DNA of 64,000 nucleotides from Burkholderiales bacterium (GCA_027486725.1 JAIXOP010000015.1:341950-405949), one strand, 5' to 3'; shown: positions 21,163 to 32,812, numbered from the stretch's first letter. Notes: generated from the letters alone by a model not told the origin. Numbers and translations: made by a program.

Positions 21163-22716
21163 TCAGACGGCCAGATCTTCTGCGGCGAGATCCTGAACAA
21201 ATCGCCAGAAGTGCGGGCGGGCCTCGCTGGACTTCGCATGATTCACGATCAAGGTGAAAACGACGAGTCGGCCACTTGGCGGATGAATGTACCCGCAAAG
21301 AGATCTGACATCCCGGAGGCTGCCGGTCTTCACCCGAATGACCCGCCCAGGGATGCTGGGCGCACGCCGGGCAGACCCGGTCTCGCCCCAGACGGCAAAG
21401 GCGTCGCGCCACTCCTCCCAGGGCATGGAGGGCGGGGGGGACCGCAGCAGGGCATTGAGTTCGCGGGCACTCACTCTGGAGATCCGCGAGAGGCCCGCGC
21501 CGTTGTCTGCACGCAACTGTTCGTGGGGGATCTGGGCGGTCCTCAGCAGCTGGTGGAGGCGGTTCTCGGCGCCCGCCAGGGTGGCCGGCCGGCCGGGGGA
21601 CTGTGGATTGGGGCCGGGATCGGCGTCGAGCTCCAGAAACAAATGGCGGCTGATGATGTTGCTGCTGCGGGCCAGAACATCGCCCAGAAGCTCGGTGAGG
21701 CTGCGCCCACTGCGCCAGCGCAGCAGGGGCTGCCGGCAGACCGCAGCCAGCTCCTCCACGGAGCGCAGCGGCCCAATGCCATCCCCGGCCCGGCCCGGCC
21801 CGCGCCCATCGGCCCTCGCCTGCCAAAGCCCATCGAGCAGGCGGTGATTGAACGACTCGGTCTCGGTGAGCGGCGAGGCGTAGGCCAGCGGCGTGCTGCG
21901 GCCGTCGCCTTCGAGGCACCCCGCCGACCAGCGGCCGGTGACCCGCAGGCCCGCATCGCCTGGAAGCCGGACGATGGAAAAGCTGTGGCTTGGACGGGAC
22001 TCGCAGCCCGGCTCCCACTGGACCCGATCCTGAAGGGGGACCCCTGGCAGAGGGGGCAGGTAGCCCAGGCCCTGGCCCGTGCGCACGAGCGCCGCCGACT
22101 GGAAGTTCATGAGGCAGGCGTGGGGTAGGACGTTGTAGGGCTTTTCGGGGCTGCGATCGAAATCCGCCGGGGACTCCGGCGGCACCCGATAGCGTCGGCC
22201 ATCGAAGGCGATGGCCGTGCCCAGCCGCGCCGCGCCGTGGGCTCCGGGGCCCCGGGCCGCCAAAATCTCGTCCCGCCAGGCCTCGAGGTCCTCCACCAAC
22301 AGCTTGGGGTCGCCACCCCCGCGCACCAGCAGGGGCTGGCGATCGAGGGGCTGGGACCGGTCGCGGCCCCAGATTTCGGTGGTGAAGCGGTGCCCCAGGC
22401 CGAGGCCGACCGCGGCCCCCCAGGCGGTGTAGACCTTCACGCACGAGGCGGGATTCATCGATGCATCCGGCCGATGCCAGACGGCATCGAGCACCCGAGC
22501 GCTTGGATGCTGACCGGCCACCGCCTCCACCGCGACCGAGCAGTCGTCGGCCGTGATGCCCAGGCCGCGCAATCCGGCAAGCAGCCGGTCGACCGCCGCC
22601 CGGCGCGAGGCCACCGCCGAGGACTCGGCACCGACCGATGGCAAGGCGGCCAGGCCCAGGGCTGACCCAGCGAGGCCATGCAGCAGACGACGGCGGGCAA
22701 CCGAGGCGGCGTTCAT
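21163..22716 (-). CDS. dacB: D-alanyl-D-alanine carboxypeptidase / endopeptidase (PBP4, DacB)
   Basis: NPASCVKVYTAWGA (SxxK-like), SSNIISRHLFLELDA (SxN), VKTGSLRDVRSLCGYI (KTG). Confidence 0.9.
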   Translation of the reverse strand: MNAASVARRRLLHGLAGSALGLAALPSVGAESSAVASRRAAVDRLLAGLRGLGITADDCSVAVEAVAGQHPSARVLDAVWHRPDASMNPASCVKVYTAWGAAVGLGLGHRFTTEIWGRDRSQPLDRQPLLVRGGGDPKLLVEDLEAWRDEILAARGPGAHGAARLGTAIAFDGRRYRVPPESPADFDRSPEKPYNVLPHACLMNFQSAALVRTGQGLGYLPPLPGVPLQDRVQWEPGCESRPSHSFSIVRLPGDAGLRVTGRWSAGCLEGDGRSTPLAYASPLTETESFNHRLLDGLWQARADGRGPGRAGDGIGPLRSVEELAAVCRQPLLRWRSGRSLTELLGDVLARSSNIISRHLFLELDADPGPNPQSPGRPATLAGAENRLHQLLRTAQIPHEQLRADNGAGLSRISRVSARELNALLRSPPPSMPWEEWRDAFAVWGETGSARRAPSIPGRVIRVKTGSLRDVRSLCGYIHPPSGRLVVFTLIVNHAKSSEARPHFWRFVQDLAAEDLAV

Positions 22717-22813
22717 GGAGCCAGTCTATCGGCAAGCGTTGCGCCCGCGGCCAATTCGTCTCGACCCCTGGGGGGTCTGGGGGCCTTGAAATCTCGCGGC
22801 CCCTCCCCCACAA

Positions 22814-22840
22814 TTAGCACTCGCTGGAGACGAGTGCTAA
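22814..22840. promoter_or_regulatory. CIRCE element (HrcA operator)
   Basis: TTAGCACTC-GCTGGAGAC-GAGTGCTAA, perfect 9-9-9 consensus upstream of groES. Confidence 0.97.
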
Positions 22841-22921
22841 CAAGGCAGTGCCCACCGGGCCAGCGCCAACGGCCTTCCAGTCCGTTCAATCAATCCCTCA
22901 TCATTTATGGAGCTGACAACT

Positions 22922-23212
22922 ATGAAACTGCGTCCTCTGCACGACCGCCTGGTGGTCAAGCGCCTGGACAACGAGCGCACCACCGCCTCGGGCATCGTGA
23001 TCCCCGACAACGCTGCTGAGAAGCCCGATCAGGGCGAGATCCTCGCCGTTGGCAACGGAAAGATCCAAGATGACGGCAAACTGCGCGCCCTGGATGTGAA
23101 GGTGGGCGACCGCATTCTGTTTGGCAAATACGCCGGCCAGACCGTCAAGGTCGATGGCCAAGAGCTCCTCGTTCTGCGCGAAGACGACGTGATGGCTGTG
23201 ATCGAGGGCTAA
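22922..23212 (+). CDS. groES: co-chaperonin GroES
   Basis: [44 protein letters not shown]. Confidence 0.97.
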   Translation: MKLRPLHDRLVVKRLDNERTTASGIVIPDNAAEKPDQGEILAVGNGKIQDDGKLRALDVKVGDRILFGKYAGQTVKVDGQELLVLREDDVMAVIEG

Positions 23213-23247
23213 GCCCCACGCCCCACCCCACTTATTTGGAGAAATAA

Positions 23248-24891
<1,644 letters not shown>

Positions 24892-24948
24892 CTCCCCGGC
24901 ACCACGTCGCGGCCCTCCGACCTCGGCTGGGGGGCCATCGGCCTTCAG

Positions 24949-24994
24949 GCCCCAGCATCACCCCGGCATCGGGGGAGAGTGCTGGGGCTTTTTC
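24949..24994 (+). terminator. rho-independent terminator after groESL
   Basis: GCCCCAGCA ... TGCTGGGGC followed by TTTTTC, with nested CCCCGGCATCGGGG. Confidence 0.8.
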
Positions 24995-25016
24995 ATTTCA
25001 TGGACTCCACCCGTCC

Positions 25017-25076
25017 GGGTGTTGAACCCCCGGGTGTTGAACCTCTGGGTGTCGAACCTCTGGGTGTCGAACTTTT
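25017..25076. repeat. 4 x 15-bp degenerate tandem repeat (GGGTGTYGAACCYCT)
   Basis: gggtgttgaaccccc / gggtgttgaacctct / gggtgtcgaacctct / gggtgtcgaactttt. Confidence 0.9.
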
Positions 25077-25265
25077 CAGGGATCGCCCCGAGAAATGCGG
25101 GGAATGGGCTTCCATCGTCCGACGATTCACCCAACTGAAACGCGCGTTTGATATCGTCGCCGCATCGTTGGAATCCCCTGGGAAATACCCCAACCAATCG
25201 CGCCAACCAATCGCGCCAACTGAGCACCCCCGAAGTCACCCCATCACCATCCATCGGAGCCGGAC

Positions 25266-26747
25266 ATGCACGCCCAGAACCCCATCGCCCCCCTGCCCCA
25301 GAACCCGGAAGTTCGCCGGCAGCTGCTCAAGGCATTTCTCTTTGGCCCCGCAGCCGTGGGTGTTGCCGGCGGCCTGCTGGCCGGCTGCGGCGGAACCGAC
25401 AGCACCGGTGGCCTGACCGGCGGTGGGCAGAGCCCCGTGGGTCCCAATGGAAAGCTGGGGGCCACCTCCTCGCCGGGCCGCTTCAGCAAGATCGGCCCCC
25501 TGCGTGAGGCACCCGACGCCAATGGCGTGCGCACTCCCGAAGGGTTCTCGACTCGGGTCCTCGCCATGGCGGGCTTTCCCCCGGTGAACGGCGCAACCCC
25601 CTGGCATGTCTTTCCCGATGGCGCCGGCGTCATGCCTCTGGACGACGGCGGCTGGCTCTACATCTCCAACAGCGAGATTCCTGGCTTTGGCAGCATCGAC
25701 TACCAGGTGCCCCAGCTCGCCGCCATCACCCAGCCTCTGGAAAATCTGGTCCCGGGCCTGGGCGGCGCCAGCGCCCTTCGGTTTGATCCTCAGGGCAAGC
25801 TGATTGCCTCTTACCCGATCCTCAATGGCACCACCTTCAACTGCGCCGGGGTGGTCACCCCGTGGAAGACCTGGCTCTCTTGTGAGGAGCATCCCGGCGG
25901 ATTTGTCTGGGAGGTCGATCCCACCAAGCCCCTGCCCATCCCCCTCGACCTCGCCAAGGCGGTCACCGATGTGCTGGGCGGCCTGACCGCAGGCCTGGTG
26001 CCCCCGCGGACTCTGGGCTCCGGCGTGGCGCGCAAGACCCTGGGCGTGTTTGCCCACGAGGCGGTGGCGATTGATCCCAGCGCCAAGACCTTCTACATGA
26101 CCGAAGACGAGCCCGATGGACGCTTCTACCGCTGGATCGCCTCGGCCGCCGACTGGCCTGCCGGCGCGGTGCGGCCAGCACTCCAGGAGGGCACCCTGCA
26201 GGTCCTGGTGGCCGACGAGCCGCTCGAGGCCGCGCTCACTCGCCCCATCCGCATCCGCTGGGTGGATGCGCAAAACCCGAGCCAGCCCCAGCGCGACAAC
26301 CGACTGGCCGAGACCGCCGTGTTCGATGGCGGTGAGGGCGTGTGGTTCCGCAACGGCCTTGTCTACTTCACCACCAAGGGCGACAACCGCGTCTGGGTGG
26401 TCGACACGCGCAACAACCTCCTGCAGGTGCTCTACGACCAGGCCACCGCACCCGAGGGGCAGAACTTCATCGATGGCGTGGACAACATCACCATGACCAG
26501 CGAGGGCGACCTCCTCGTGGCCGAGGATGGCGGAAATATGCAGGTCAATGTCATCGCCCCCGACGGAACTGTGCGCACCCTGCTGCAGGTGGTGGGGCAA
26601 GACGTCTCCGAGATCGCCGGCATTGCCTTCAGCCCGGACCGCAAGCGCATGTACTTCACCAGCGACCGCGGCGGACCCATGCCCGGCGGCGGCTTTGGCC
26701 CCGGCCTTGGCCTGGTCTATGAGCTCACCATCCCCGACAACATCTAA
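25266..26747 (+). CDS. PhoX-like (DUF839) phosphatase, Tat lipoprotein-like leader
   Basis: VRRQLLKAFLFGPAAVGVAGGLLAGC leader; GFSTRVLAMAGFPPVNGATPWHVFPDGAGVMPLDDGGWLYISNSEI; VVTPWKTWLSCEEHPGGFVWEVDP; GIAFSPDRKRMYFTSDRGG. Confidence 0.87.
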   Translation: MHAQNPIAPLPQNPEVRRQLLKAFLFGPAAVGVAGGLLAGCGGTDSTGGLTGGGQSPVGPNGKLGATSSPGRFSKIGPLREAPDANGVRTPEGFSTRVLAMAGFPPVNGATPWHVFPDGAGVMPLDDGGWLYISNSEIPGFGSIDYQVPQLAAITQPLENLVPGLGGASALRFDPQGKLIASYPILNGTTFNCAGVVTPWKTWLSCEEHPGGFVWEVDPTKPLPIPLDLAKAVTDVLGGLTAGLVPPRTLGSGVARKTLGVFAHEAVAIDPSAKTFYMTEDEPDGRFYRWIASAADWPAGAVRPALQEGTLQVLVADEPLEAALTRPIRIRWVDAQNPSQPQRDNRLAETAVFDGGEGVWFRNGLVYFTTKGDNRVWVVDTRNNLLQVLYDQATAPEGQNFIDGVDNITMTSEGDLLVAEDGGNMQVNVIAPDGTVRTLLQVVGQDVSEIAGIAFSPDRKRMYFTSDRGGPMPGGGFGPGLGLVYELTIPDNI

Positions 26748-26771
26748 TCACCACCACCAGGACGCATCGCC

Positions 26772-28559
26772 ATGGGATTTGCCAAAAAACTCCAATCGAG
26801 CCGGCTCAGCACGGCCATCCAGCAGGGCGTCAGCCGACGCCTCTTTCTGCGCGCCGGCCTTGGGCTGGGCAGTGGCACCGCCATGCTGGCGGCCGCCGGC
26901 TGCGGAACATCGATCATCGACCCCGTCGGCATCGATGGCTTTCCACCCTCCTCCAAGCTGAGCGGCAACGCGGTGCGCTTTGACCACGGCGTGGCCAGCG
27001 GAGACCCCACCGCAAACTCGGTGATCCTGTGGAGCCGGGTGACCCCCGTGGTGCGCAGCGACAGCGACTTCCCGGTGCTGTTGGAAGTCTTCAGCGATGC
27101 TGCCGCCACCCAGAAGGTAGGCGAGGCCAAGGTGCTGGCGACCGCCGAGCGCGACCACACGGTCAAGATCGACCAGGGTGGCCTGCAGCCCGGCCGCTTT
27201 TACTGGTATCGCTTCAGCTGCAATGGCAGCACCTCGATCCTGGGCCGCACCAAGACCGCACCGAGCAGCGCCCCGGCCGGCGGCTTGAAGTTCGGCATGG
27301 TCAGCTGCTCGAGCTTTGCCCACGGCTTTTTCAATGCCTACCGCTTCCTTGCCGCGCGCGACGACATCGATGCGGTGATTCACCTCGGCGACTACATCTA
27401 CGAGTACGGAACCAACGAGTACGGCACTGCTCGGGCCTACGAGCCGGCCACCGAGATCATCACGCTCTCGGACTACCGCACCCGCCACGCCCAATACAAG
27501 CGGGCCGATGAGGACCTCAAGGCCCTGCACGCCAAGCACCCCTTCATCACCATCTGGGACGACCATGAGTCGACCAACAACTCCTACAAAGATGGCGCCG
27601 AAAACCACAGCCCCGGCACCGAAGGCGTCTGGGAGCAGCGCAAGGCCTGGGCAGTGCAGGCCTACGACGAGTGGATGCCCATCCGCCTGCCGGAGCCCGG
27701 CAATGCCCTGAAGATCTGGCGCAAGCTCTCGTATGGAAGCCTGGCCGACATCTTCATGCTCGACACCCGCCTCTGGGGCCGGGACGTGGAGGCCGGCACA
27801 CCGGTGGCACCCGATGGTGCGGCCAATGCGCCAGAGCGGCAGATGCTCGGCGCCGACCAGCTCGCCTTCCTCAAGGATGGGCTGAGCAACTCCCGGGCCC
27901 AGTGGAAGGTGATCGGCAATCAGGTGGTCTTTCACCAGTGGATCCTCAAGCCCGGCACCGAGGCCACGCGGGTCATCACCGAGCAGCTGGGTCCCCTCGG
28001 GGCGCTGCAGAATGTGGTGAGCCCCACCGGCCTGAACGGCGACTCCTGGGATGGCTACACCGCGCAGCGCAAGGAAATCATGGACCACATCGCGGGCGCT
28101 GCCGGCGAGGCCATCGACAATGTCGTCATCGTCACGGGCGATGTGCACTCGAGCTGGGTGGCAGACATCACCTACGACCCCAACAACCCGATTCCGCAAG
28201 CCGGCGGCTACAACCCAGTCGACGGCACGGGCTCCATTGCCACCGAATTCGTGATGCCCTCGGTCACCTCGCCTGGCCTGCCGATCCCCTCGGAGCTGGG
28301 CGATGCCTTCCGCCTCACCAACCCCCACATCAAGTACATCGACTTCGACCGCAAGGGCTACGGGGTTCTCACCCTCGCCGCCAACAAGGCCGAGTGCGCG
28401 TATTTTTATGTGAGCAGCATCAGCACCCGCGAGAACGTGACTGAAGCGGCCGGACCGGTGTTCCAGGTGAATGCCGGCGGAAACCGCATCGCCAATGCAA
28501 CGCTGCCGATCGTTGGGCCCCTGGTGAGCCCATTGCTCGCGTCCATCGCGCCGCAGTAA
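26772..28559 (+). CDS. phoD: PhoD-like alkaline phosphatase, Tat leader
   Basis: VSRRLFLRAGLGLGSGTAMLAAAGC; FDHGVASGDPTANSVILWSRVTP...HLGDYIYEYG...TIWDDHESTNNSYKDGAENH...VIVTGDVHSSWVADI. Confidence 0.93.
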   Translation: MGFAKKLQSSRLSTAIQQGVSRRLFLRAGLGLGSGTAMLAAAGCGTSIIDPVGIDGFPPSSKLSGNAVRFDHGVASGDPTANSVILWSRVTPVVRSDSDFPVLLEVFSDAAATQKVGEAKVLATAERDHTVKIDQGGLQPGRFYWYRFSCNGSTSILGRTKTAPSSAPAGGLKFGMVSCSSFAHGFFNAYRFLAARDDIDAVIHLGDYIYEYGTNEYGTARAYEPATEIITLSDYRTRHAQYKRADEDLKALHAKHPFITIWDDHESTNNSYKDGAENHSPGTEGVWEQRKAWAVQAYDEWMPIRLPEPGNALKIWRKLSYGSLADIFMLDTRLWGRDVEAGTPVAPDGAANAPERQMLGADQLAFLKDGLSNSRAQWKVIGNQVVFHQWILKPGTEATRVITEQLGPLGALQNVVSPTGLNGDSWDGYTAQRKEIMDHIAGAAGEAIDNVVIVTGDVHSSWVADITYDPNNPIPQAGGYNPVDGTGSIATEFVMPSVTSPGLPIPSELGDAFRLTNPHIKYIDFDRKGYGVLTLAANKAECAYFYVSSISTRENVTEAAGPVFQVNAGGNRIANATLPIVGPLVSPLLASIAPQ

Positions 28560-28598
28560 GCACAGTCCCAAGGCCACGGCGGTGGCACAATTCGGCGC

Positions 28599-29432
28599 AT
28601 GACCTTCTATGCGCAGTGTGCCGCCGCCTGGCAGCGCCACCAGAGCATGCTCTGCGTGGGGCTCGACCCAGACCCGGCTCGGTTTCCCGAGCCCATCCGG
28701 GCGGCAGCCCCCGACGATGTGCTGGCCCAGGTCGAGGCCTTTTGTCGCGGCATCGTCGAGGCGACCGCCCCCCACTGCTGCGCCTTCAAGCCTCAGATCG
28801 CATACTTCGCGGCCCTGGGCGCCGAGGCCGTCTTGGAGCGGCTCGGCCGATGGGTTCGCGCAAGCTACCCCGACCACCTCTGGATCCTCGACTCCAAGCG
28901 CGGGGACATCGGCAGCACAGCCGAGCGCTATGCCACCGAGGCCTTCGGACGCTATTTGGCCCATGCCGTGACCCTCAGCCCCTACATGGGCTCCGACAGC
29001 CTCACGCCATTTTTTGCCCACACCGGCGGCGGTGTGTTCCTGCTGTGCAGGACCTCCAATCCCGGCGGGAATGACCTGCAGATGCTGCCCCTGGCGGGCC
29101 CGGATGCGGGCCTGCGGCTCTTTGAAAAGGTGGCCCAGCAGGTGGCGCAGCGGGCCGACTGGCGCGGTCAGGACCAGGCGGGCCTGGTCGTGGGGGCCAC
29201 CTACCCCGAGGAACTCGCCCGAGTTCGGGCTCTCGCCCCCGAGGCCCCGCTGCTGGTGCCCGGCATCGGCGCCCAGGGCGGAGACCTGGCCGCGGTGCTC
29301 GCGGCCGGCCGCACGGCCGACGGGGGCCTGCTGATCAATGCCTCGCGGTCGATCCTCTATGCCGATGGCAGCGCCCACTGGCAGACCGCCGCAGCCCGCG
29401 CCGCCCAAGAGCTCGCTGCAGCAATGCAATAG
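28599..29432 (+). CDS. pyrF: orotidine 5'-phosphate decarboxylase (type 2)
   Basis: QSMLCVGLDPDPARFP...FKPQIAYFAALG...LDSKRGDIGSTAERYATEAF...LVVGATYPEELARVRALAP. Confidence 0.94.
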   Translation: MTFYAQCAAAWQRHQSMLCVGLDPDPARFPEPIRAAAPDDVLAQVEAFCRGIVEATAPHCCAFKPQIAYFAALGAEAVLERLGRWVRASYPDHLWILDSKRGDIGSTAERYATEAFGRYLAHAVTLSPYMGSDSLTPFFAHTGGGVFLLCRTSNPGGNDLQMLPLAGPDAGLRLFEKVAQQVAQRADWRGQDQAGLVVGATYPEELARVRALAPEAPLLVPGIGAQGGDLAAVLAAGRTADGGLLINASRSILYADGSAHWQTAAARAAQELAAAMQ

Positions 29433-29492
29433 GCCCTGCCCCGCCCCCTCCCACACACACACGCACACACACGCCCCCTCGGAGCAACCCCC

Positions 29493-30281
29493 ATGACCCC
29501 CGCCACGCCCCTGGCCATCGACCCCAGCGCTGCAAGCATTGCCCTCCTCAAAAAAGAGATCCGGCGCTTCACCAAGGTCTCGGTGCAGACCATCCTTGCC
29601 CCGGTGGTCAGTTCGGTTCTGTTTCTCTTGGTCTTTGCCCTGCTGCTGGAAGGACGGCTCGAGCCCCTGCCCGGCATCGGCTACAGCGAGTTCTTGGTGC
29701 CCGGCCTGCTCATGATGACCCTGCAGCAGAATGCCTTTGCCAACACCAGCTCCAGCCTGACCCAGAGCAAGATCATGGGTACGGTGGCCTTCCTGCTGAT
29801 GTCGCCCATGCGCCCATGGGAGTGGCTGGTGGGATATCTCGGCGGTGCCGTGGCCCGCGGCCTGCTCTGCGGTCTGGCGGTCTGGGCCGCGAGCCTGCCG
29901 ATCGCGGCGGTGGGCTTTGAGCACCCGCTGATCGCCCTGATTTTCGCAGTGCTCTCGTGCGTCATCATGGGTGCCTTGGGGCTGATCGCAGCGCTCTATG
30001 CCGAGAAGTGGGATCAGGTCTCGGCGTTCCAGAGCTTTCTCATCAACCCCCTCACCTTCCTGGCGGGGGTCTTCTACTCGGTGAGCAACCTGCCGCCGTT
30101 CTTTCAAACGCTCAGCCACCTCAACCCCTTCTTCTATCTCATCGATGGCTTTCGCTATGGGGTCTTTGGCGTCTCCGACACGCCGCTGGCCTGGAGCCTT
30201 GGGATTTCGCTGGTGTCGGCCGTGGGACTGGTGCTGCTCTGCGGCCGGCTGATTCACACCGGCTGGCGCATCCGCAACTGA
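29493..30281 (+). CDS. ABC-2 type transporter permease
   Basis: 6-TM protein; KEIRRFTKVSVQTILAPVVSSVLFLLVFALLL...FLVPGLLMMTLQQNAFANTSSS...NPLTFLAGVFYSVSNLPPFFQTLSHLNPFFYLIDGFRYG. Confidence 0.88.
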   Translation: MTPATPLAIDPSAASIALLKKEIRRFTKVSVQTILAPVVSSVLFLLVFALLLEGRLEPLPGIGYSEFLVPGLLMMTLQQNAFANTSSSLTQSKIMGTVAFLLMSPMRPWEWLVGYLGGAVARGLLCGLAVWAASLPIAAVGFEHPLIALIFAVLSCVIMGALGLIAALYAEKWDQVSAFQSFLINPLTFLAGVFYSVSNLPPFFQTLSHLNPFFYLIDGFRYGVFGVSDTPLAWSLGISLVSAVGLVLLCGRLIHTGWRIRN

Positions 30282-32075
30282 TCAGTCGAGCTGGCCTGCC
30301 AGCTCCCGATACCGCGGACTGCTCTCGAGCAGTTCCTCATGGCGGCCCTGGGCCACCACCCGGCCTGTCTCCATGACCACAATCTTGTGCGCCTTCTGCA
30401 CGGTGCTCAGCCGGTGGGCAATGACCAGCGCTGTCCGGCCAGGAAGCACCACCTCGAGGGCCCGCTGGACCTCGCGCTCGGATCGGGTGTCGAGAGCGCT
30501 GGTGGCCTCGTCGAGCAGGAGCAGGGGTGGGTTGCGCAGCAGGGCGCGGGCAATCGCAATGCGCTGGCGTTGCCCCCCAGAGAGCCGGATGCCCCGCTCG
30601 CCCAGGAAACTCGCGTAGCCCTCGGGCAGCGCCGAGAGAAACTCGTGGGCGTGGGCCGCGCGCGCGGCCGCCATCACTTCCTCGTCGCTGGCCTCGAGAC
30701 GTCCATAACGGATGTTGCCCATGGCGTCGTCGGAGAAGAGCACCGGGTCCTGAGGCACCAGGCCAATGCTTGCCCGCACTCGGTCGATGCCCCAGTCGGC
30801 CATCGAGCGTCCGTTGAACAGAATCTGTCCCGACTGGGCCGCATAGAACCCCAGCAGGAGTTGAAAGACCGTCGTCTTGCCGGCCCCAGAGCTGCCCACC
30901 AGAGCCACCGTCTGCCCCTCGGGGATGTCGAGGTCGAAGTCTTGCAGCGCGGGGGCTTCGGGGCGCGAAGGATAGGCAAAGCAGATGCCGCGAAAGGCAA
31001 TGGCGATGGGCGCGGGGATCGGCGCGGGGATCGGCGCAGGGATCGGTGCAGGGATGGCGGCCTGCCCGATGGCGGCTGCCCCCCTCGAGACTCGCGAGGC
31101 CTGCGGGGCCTGCGACAGATCGAGCAGCTCCACCAGGCGCTCGGTGGCGCCAGCTGCCCGCTGAAGATCGCCGAAGACTTCCGCCAGGGCTGCAATGGCA
31201 CCCGCCACAATCGCTGCGTAGAGCACAAACTGTGTGAGCTCACCGGCGCTGATGTTTCCCTGCACCACCTCGCGGGCGCCCAGCCAGAGCACCAGCACCA
31301 TCACCGCAAAGGCCAACACGATGGCGATGGCAGTGAGCGCCGAGCGGCGACGAATGCGGTCTTTGGCGGTTTGGAAGGCCAGCTCCACGGCGGCCCGGAA
31401 CCGCCCTTCTTCATAGGGTTCGCGACCCAGGGCCTGCACCGTGGGCATGGCCGAGAGCAGCTCGCCGGCCAGGGCGCTGGAGTCGGCGATGCGGTCTTGG
31501 CTCTCGCGCGAGGCCTTGCGCACCCGGCGACCGAGCGCCAGCACCGGGAGAATCACCGCCAGCAGCAGCACCACCATGAGGCCCGCCAAGGCTGGGCTGG
31601 TGATGATCATCAGCACCACGCCACCGAGCAGGGTGACAGCGCTGCGCAGAGCCATGGAGATGCTGGTTCCGACCAAGGCCTGGATGAGGGTGGTGTCCGC
31701 CGTGAGGCGCGAGAGCACCTCGCCGGGCTTCAAGGTCTCGAAGTAGATGGGCGGCTGATGCAGAACGCGGGAGAAGATCTTTTCGCGCAGATCCGCCACC
31801 ACGCGCTCGCCCAGCCAGGACATCAGATAGAACCGAAGGGCCGTGGCCACCGCCAGAAGGCAGGAGAGGACCAGCAGCGCCACGAAGGGCCCACGGAGCC
31901 CTTCCAGATTGGAGAAGCCCGCATCCACCACCTCCCGGAATGCGAAGGGCACGGCCAGGGTGGTGCCCGCGGCAAACACCAAAAAGATGAGCGCCAGCGC
32001 CCACTGACGGGGATAGGCGGCAGCCTGCCGGAGAATGGGCCTGAGGCTCTGGAGGTTTGATGAGGATTTGGCCAT
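30282..32075 (-). CDS. ABC exporter (TMD-NBD half transporter, MsbA/BmrA-like)
   Basis: Walker A GSSGAGKTT, ABC signature RLSGGQRQRIAIARALL, Walker B LLLLDEATSALD; IPAP-repeat linker before the NBD. Confidence 0.92.
   Translation of the reverse strand: MAKSSSNLQSLRPILRQAAAYPRQWALALIFLVFAAGTTLAVPFAFREVVDAGFSNLEGLRGPFVALLVLSCLLAVATALRFYLMSWLGERVVADLREKIFSRVLHQPPIYFETLKPGEVLSRLTADTTLIQALVGTSISMALRSAVTLLGGVVLMIITSPALAGLMVVLLLAVILPVLALGRRVRKASRESQDRIADSSALAGELLSAMPTVQALGREPYEEGRFRAAVELAFQTAKDRIRRRSALTAIAIVLAFAVMVLVLWLGAREVVQGNISAGELTQFVLYAAIVAGAIAALAEVFGDLQRAAGATERLVELLDLSQAPQASRVSRGAAAIGQAAIPAPIPAPIPAPIPAPIAIAFRGICFAYPSRPEAPALQDFDLDIPEGQTVALVGSSGAGKTTVFQLLLGFYAAQSGQILFNGRSMADWGIDRVRASIGLVPQDPVLFSDDAMGNIRYGRLEASDEEVMAAARAAHAHEFLSALPEGYASFLGERGIRLSGGQRQRIAIARALLRNPPLLLLDEATSALDTRSEREVQRALEVVLPGRTALVIAHRLSTVQKAHKIVVMETGRVVAQGRHEELLESSPRYRELAGQLD
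31008..31057. repeat. 12-bp tandem repeat encoding (IPAP)n linker in ABC exporter
   Basis: ggcgcggggatc-type units, translated AIPAPIPAPIPAPIPAPIA. Confidence 0.8.
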
Positions 32076-32102
32076 GGGCGATTTTGCTATACTTCCTCTT
32101 CT

Positions 32103-32176
<74 letters not shown>

Positions 32177-32197
32177 CCCAGTTTCCCCACCCCGCAC

Positions 32198-32812
32198 GTG
32201 AGCACACCGCTTCCCACCCCCCTGCTGGTGCTGGATTTCGAAGCGACCTGTGCGCGCGATGGCAGCATCCTCGCCGCCGACATCGAAATCATCGAAGTGG
32301 GTGCCGTCTGGGCAGACGCCCAGGGCGAGATCCTCGATCAATTCCAGGCCTTCGTCCGGCCCCAGGTCCACCCGCTCCTCTCGCCGTTTTGCAAAGAGCT
32401 CACGGGCATCTCGCAAGACGATGTCGATGGGGCCGATGGCCTGGTTGCGGTGATGGGCGAGTTTCACCGCTTCTGCTCCATCCACGACACGCAGACCTGG
32501 CTGAGCTGGGGCGATTGGGATGCCAAACAAATGCGGATCGATTGCCGCCGGGCAGGCTGTCCCAACCCGCTCGATGGCTGGACCCACATCAATGGCAAGC
32601 CACTGTTTGCCAAGGTCCACCAGCTGGCGCAGCAGCCAGGACTCGCCCGTGCATTGAAACTCGCAGGGATTCAGGGTCAGGGGCGCGCCCACCGGGGCAT
32701 CGATGACGCCATCAACACCGCCGCGCTCTTGCCCTTTATGCAGGGCCAGCCACTGCCCTCAGAAACGCCTCTGGATTCGCCGCAAAAGTCGCAAAGCCCT
32801 CCGGTCCGATGA
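32198..32812 (+). CDS. DEDDh 3'-5' exonuclease (ERI-1-like)
   Basis: LLVLDFEATCARDG...DIEIIEVGAVWAD...LTGISQDDVD...WLSWGDWDAKQM...GRAHRGIDDAINTAALLP. Confidence 0.88.
   Translation: MSTPLPTPLLVLDFEATCARDGSILAADIEIIEVGAVWADAQGEILDQFQAFVRPQVHPLLSPFCKELTGISQDDVDGADGLVAVMGEFHRFCSIHDTQTWLSWGDWDAKQMRIDCRRAGCPNPLDGWTHINGKPLFAKVHQLAQQPGLARALKLAGIQGQGRAHRGIDDAINTAALLPFMQGQPLPSETPLDSPQKSQSPPVR

Noticed and set aside
17532-21257. 1241-aa ORF on plus strand
   Set aside because: Covers rsmE out of frame and runs antisense to maeB and the lytic transglycosylase gene.
20843-22813. 656-aa minus ORF
   Set aside because: Alternative frame over dacB and the transglycosylase gene, low-complexity Arg/Pro/Gly-rich.
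29451-29473. CA dinucleotide repeat before the ABC-2 permease
   Set aside because: Short, interrupted and non-coding; no evidence for function beyond simple sequence.
26748-30257. 1169-aa ORF on minus strand
   Set aside because: Antisense to phoD, pyrF and the ABC permease, all clearly coding on plus.
31008-31057. IPAP linker repeat in ABC exporter as a regulatory array
   Set aside because: In-frame 12-bp coding repeat between TMD and NBD; best explained as a flexible linker expansion.
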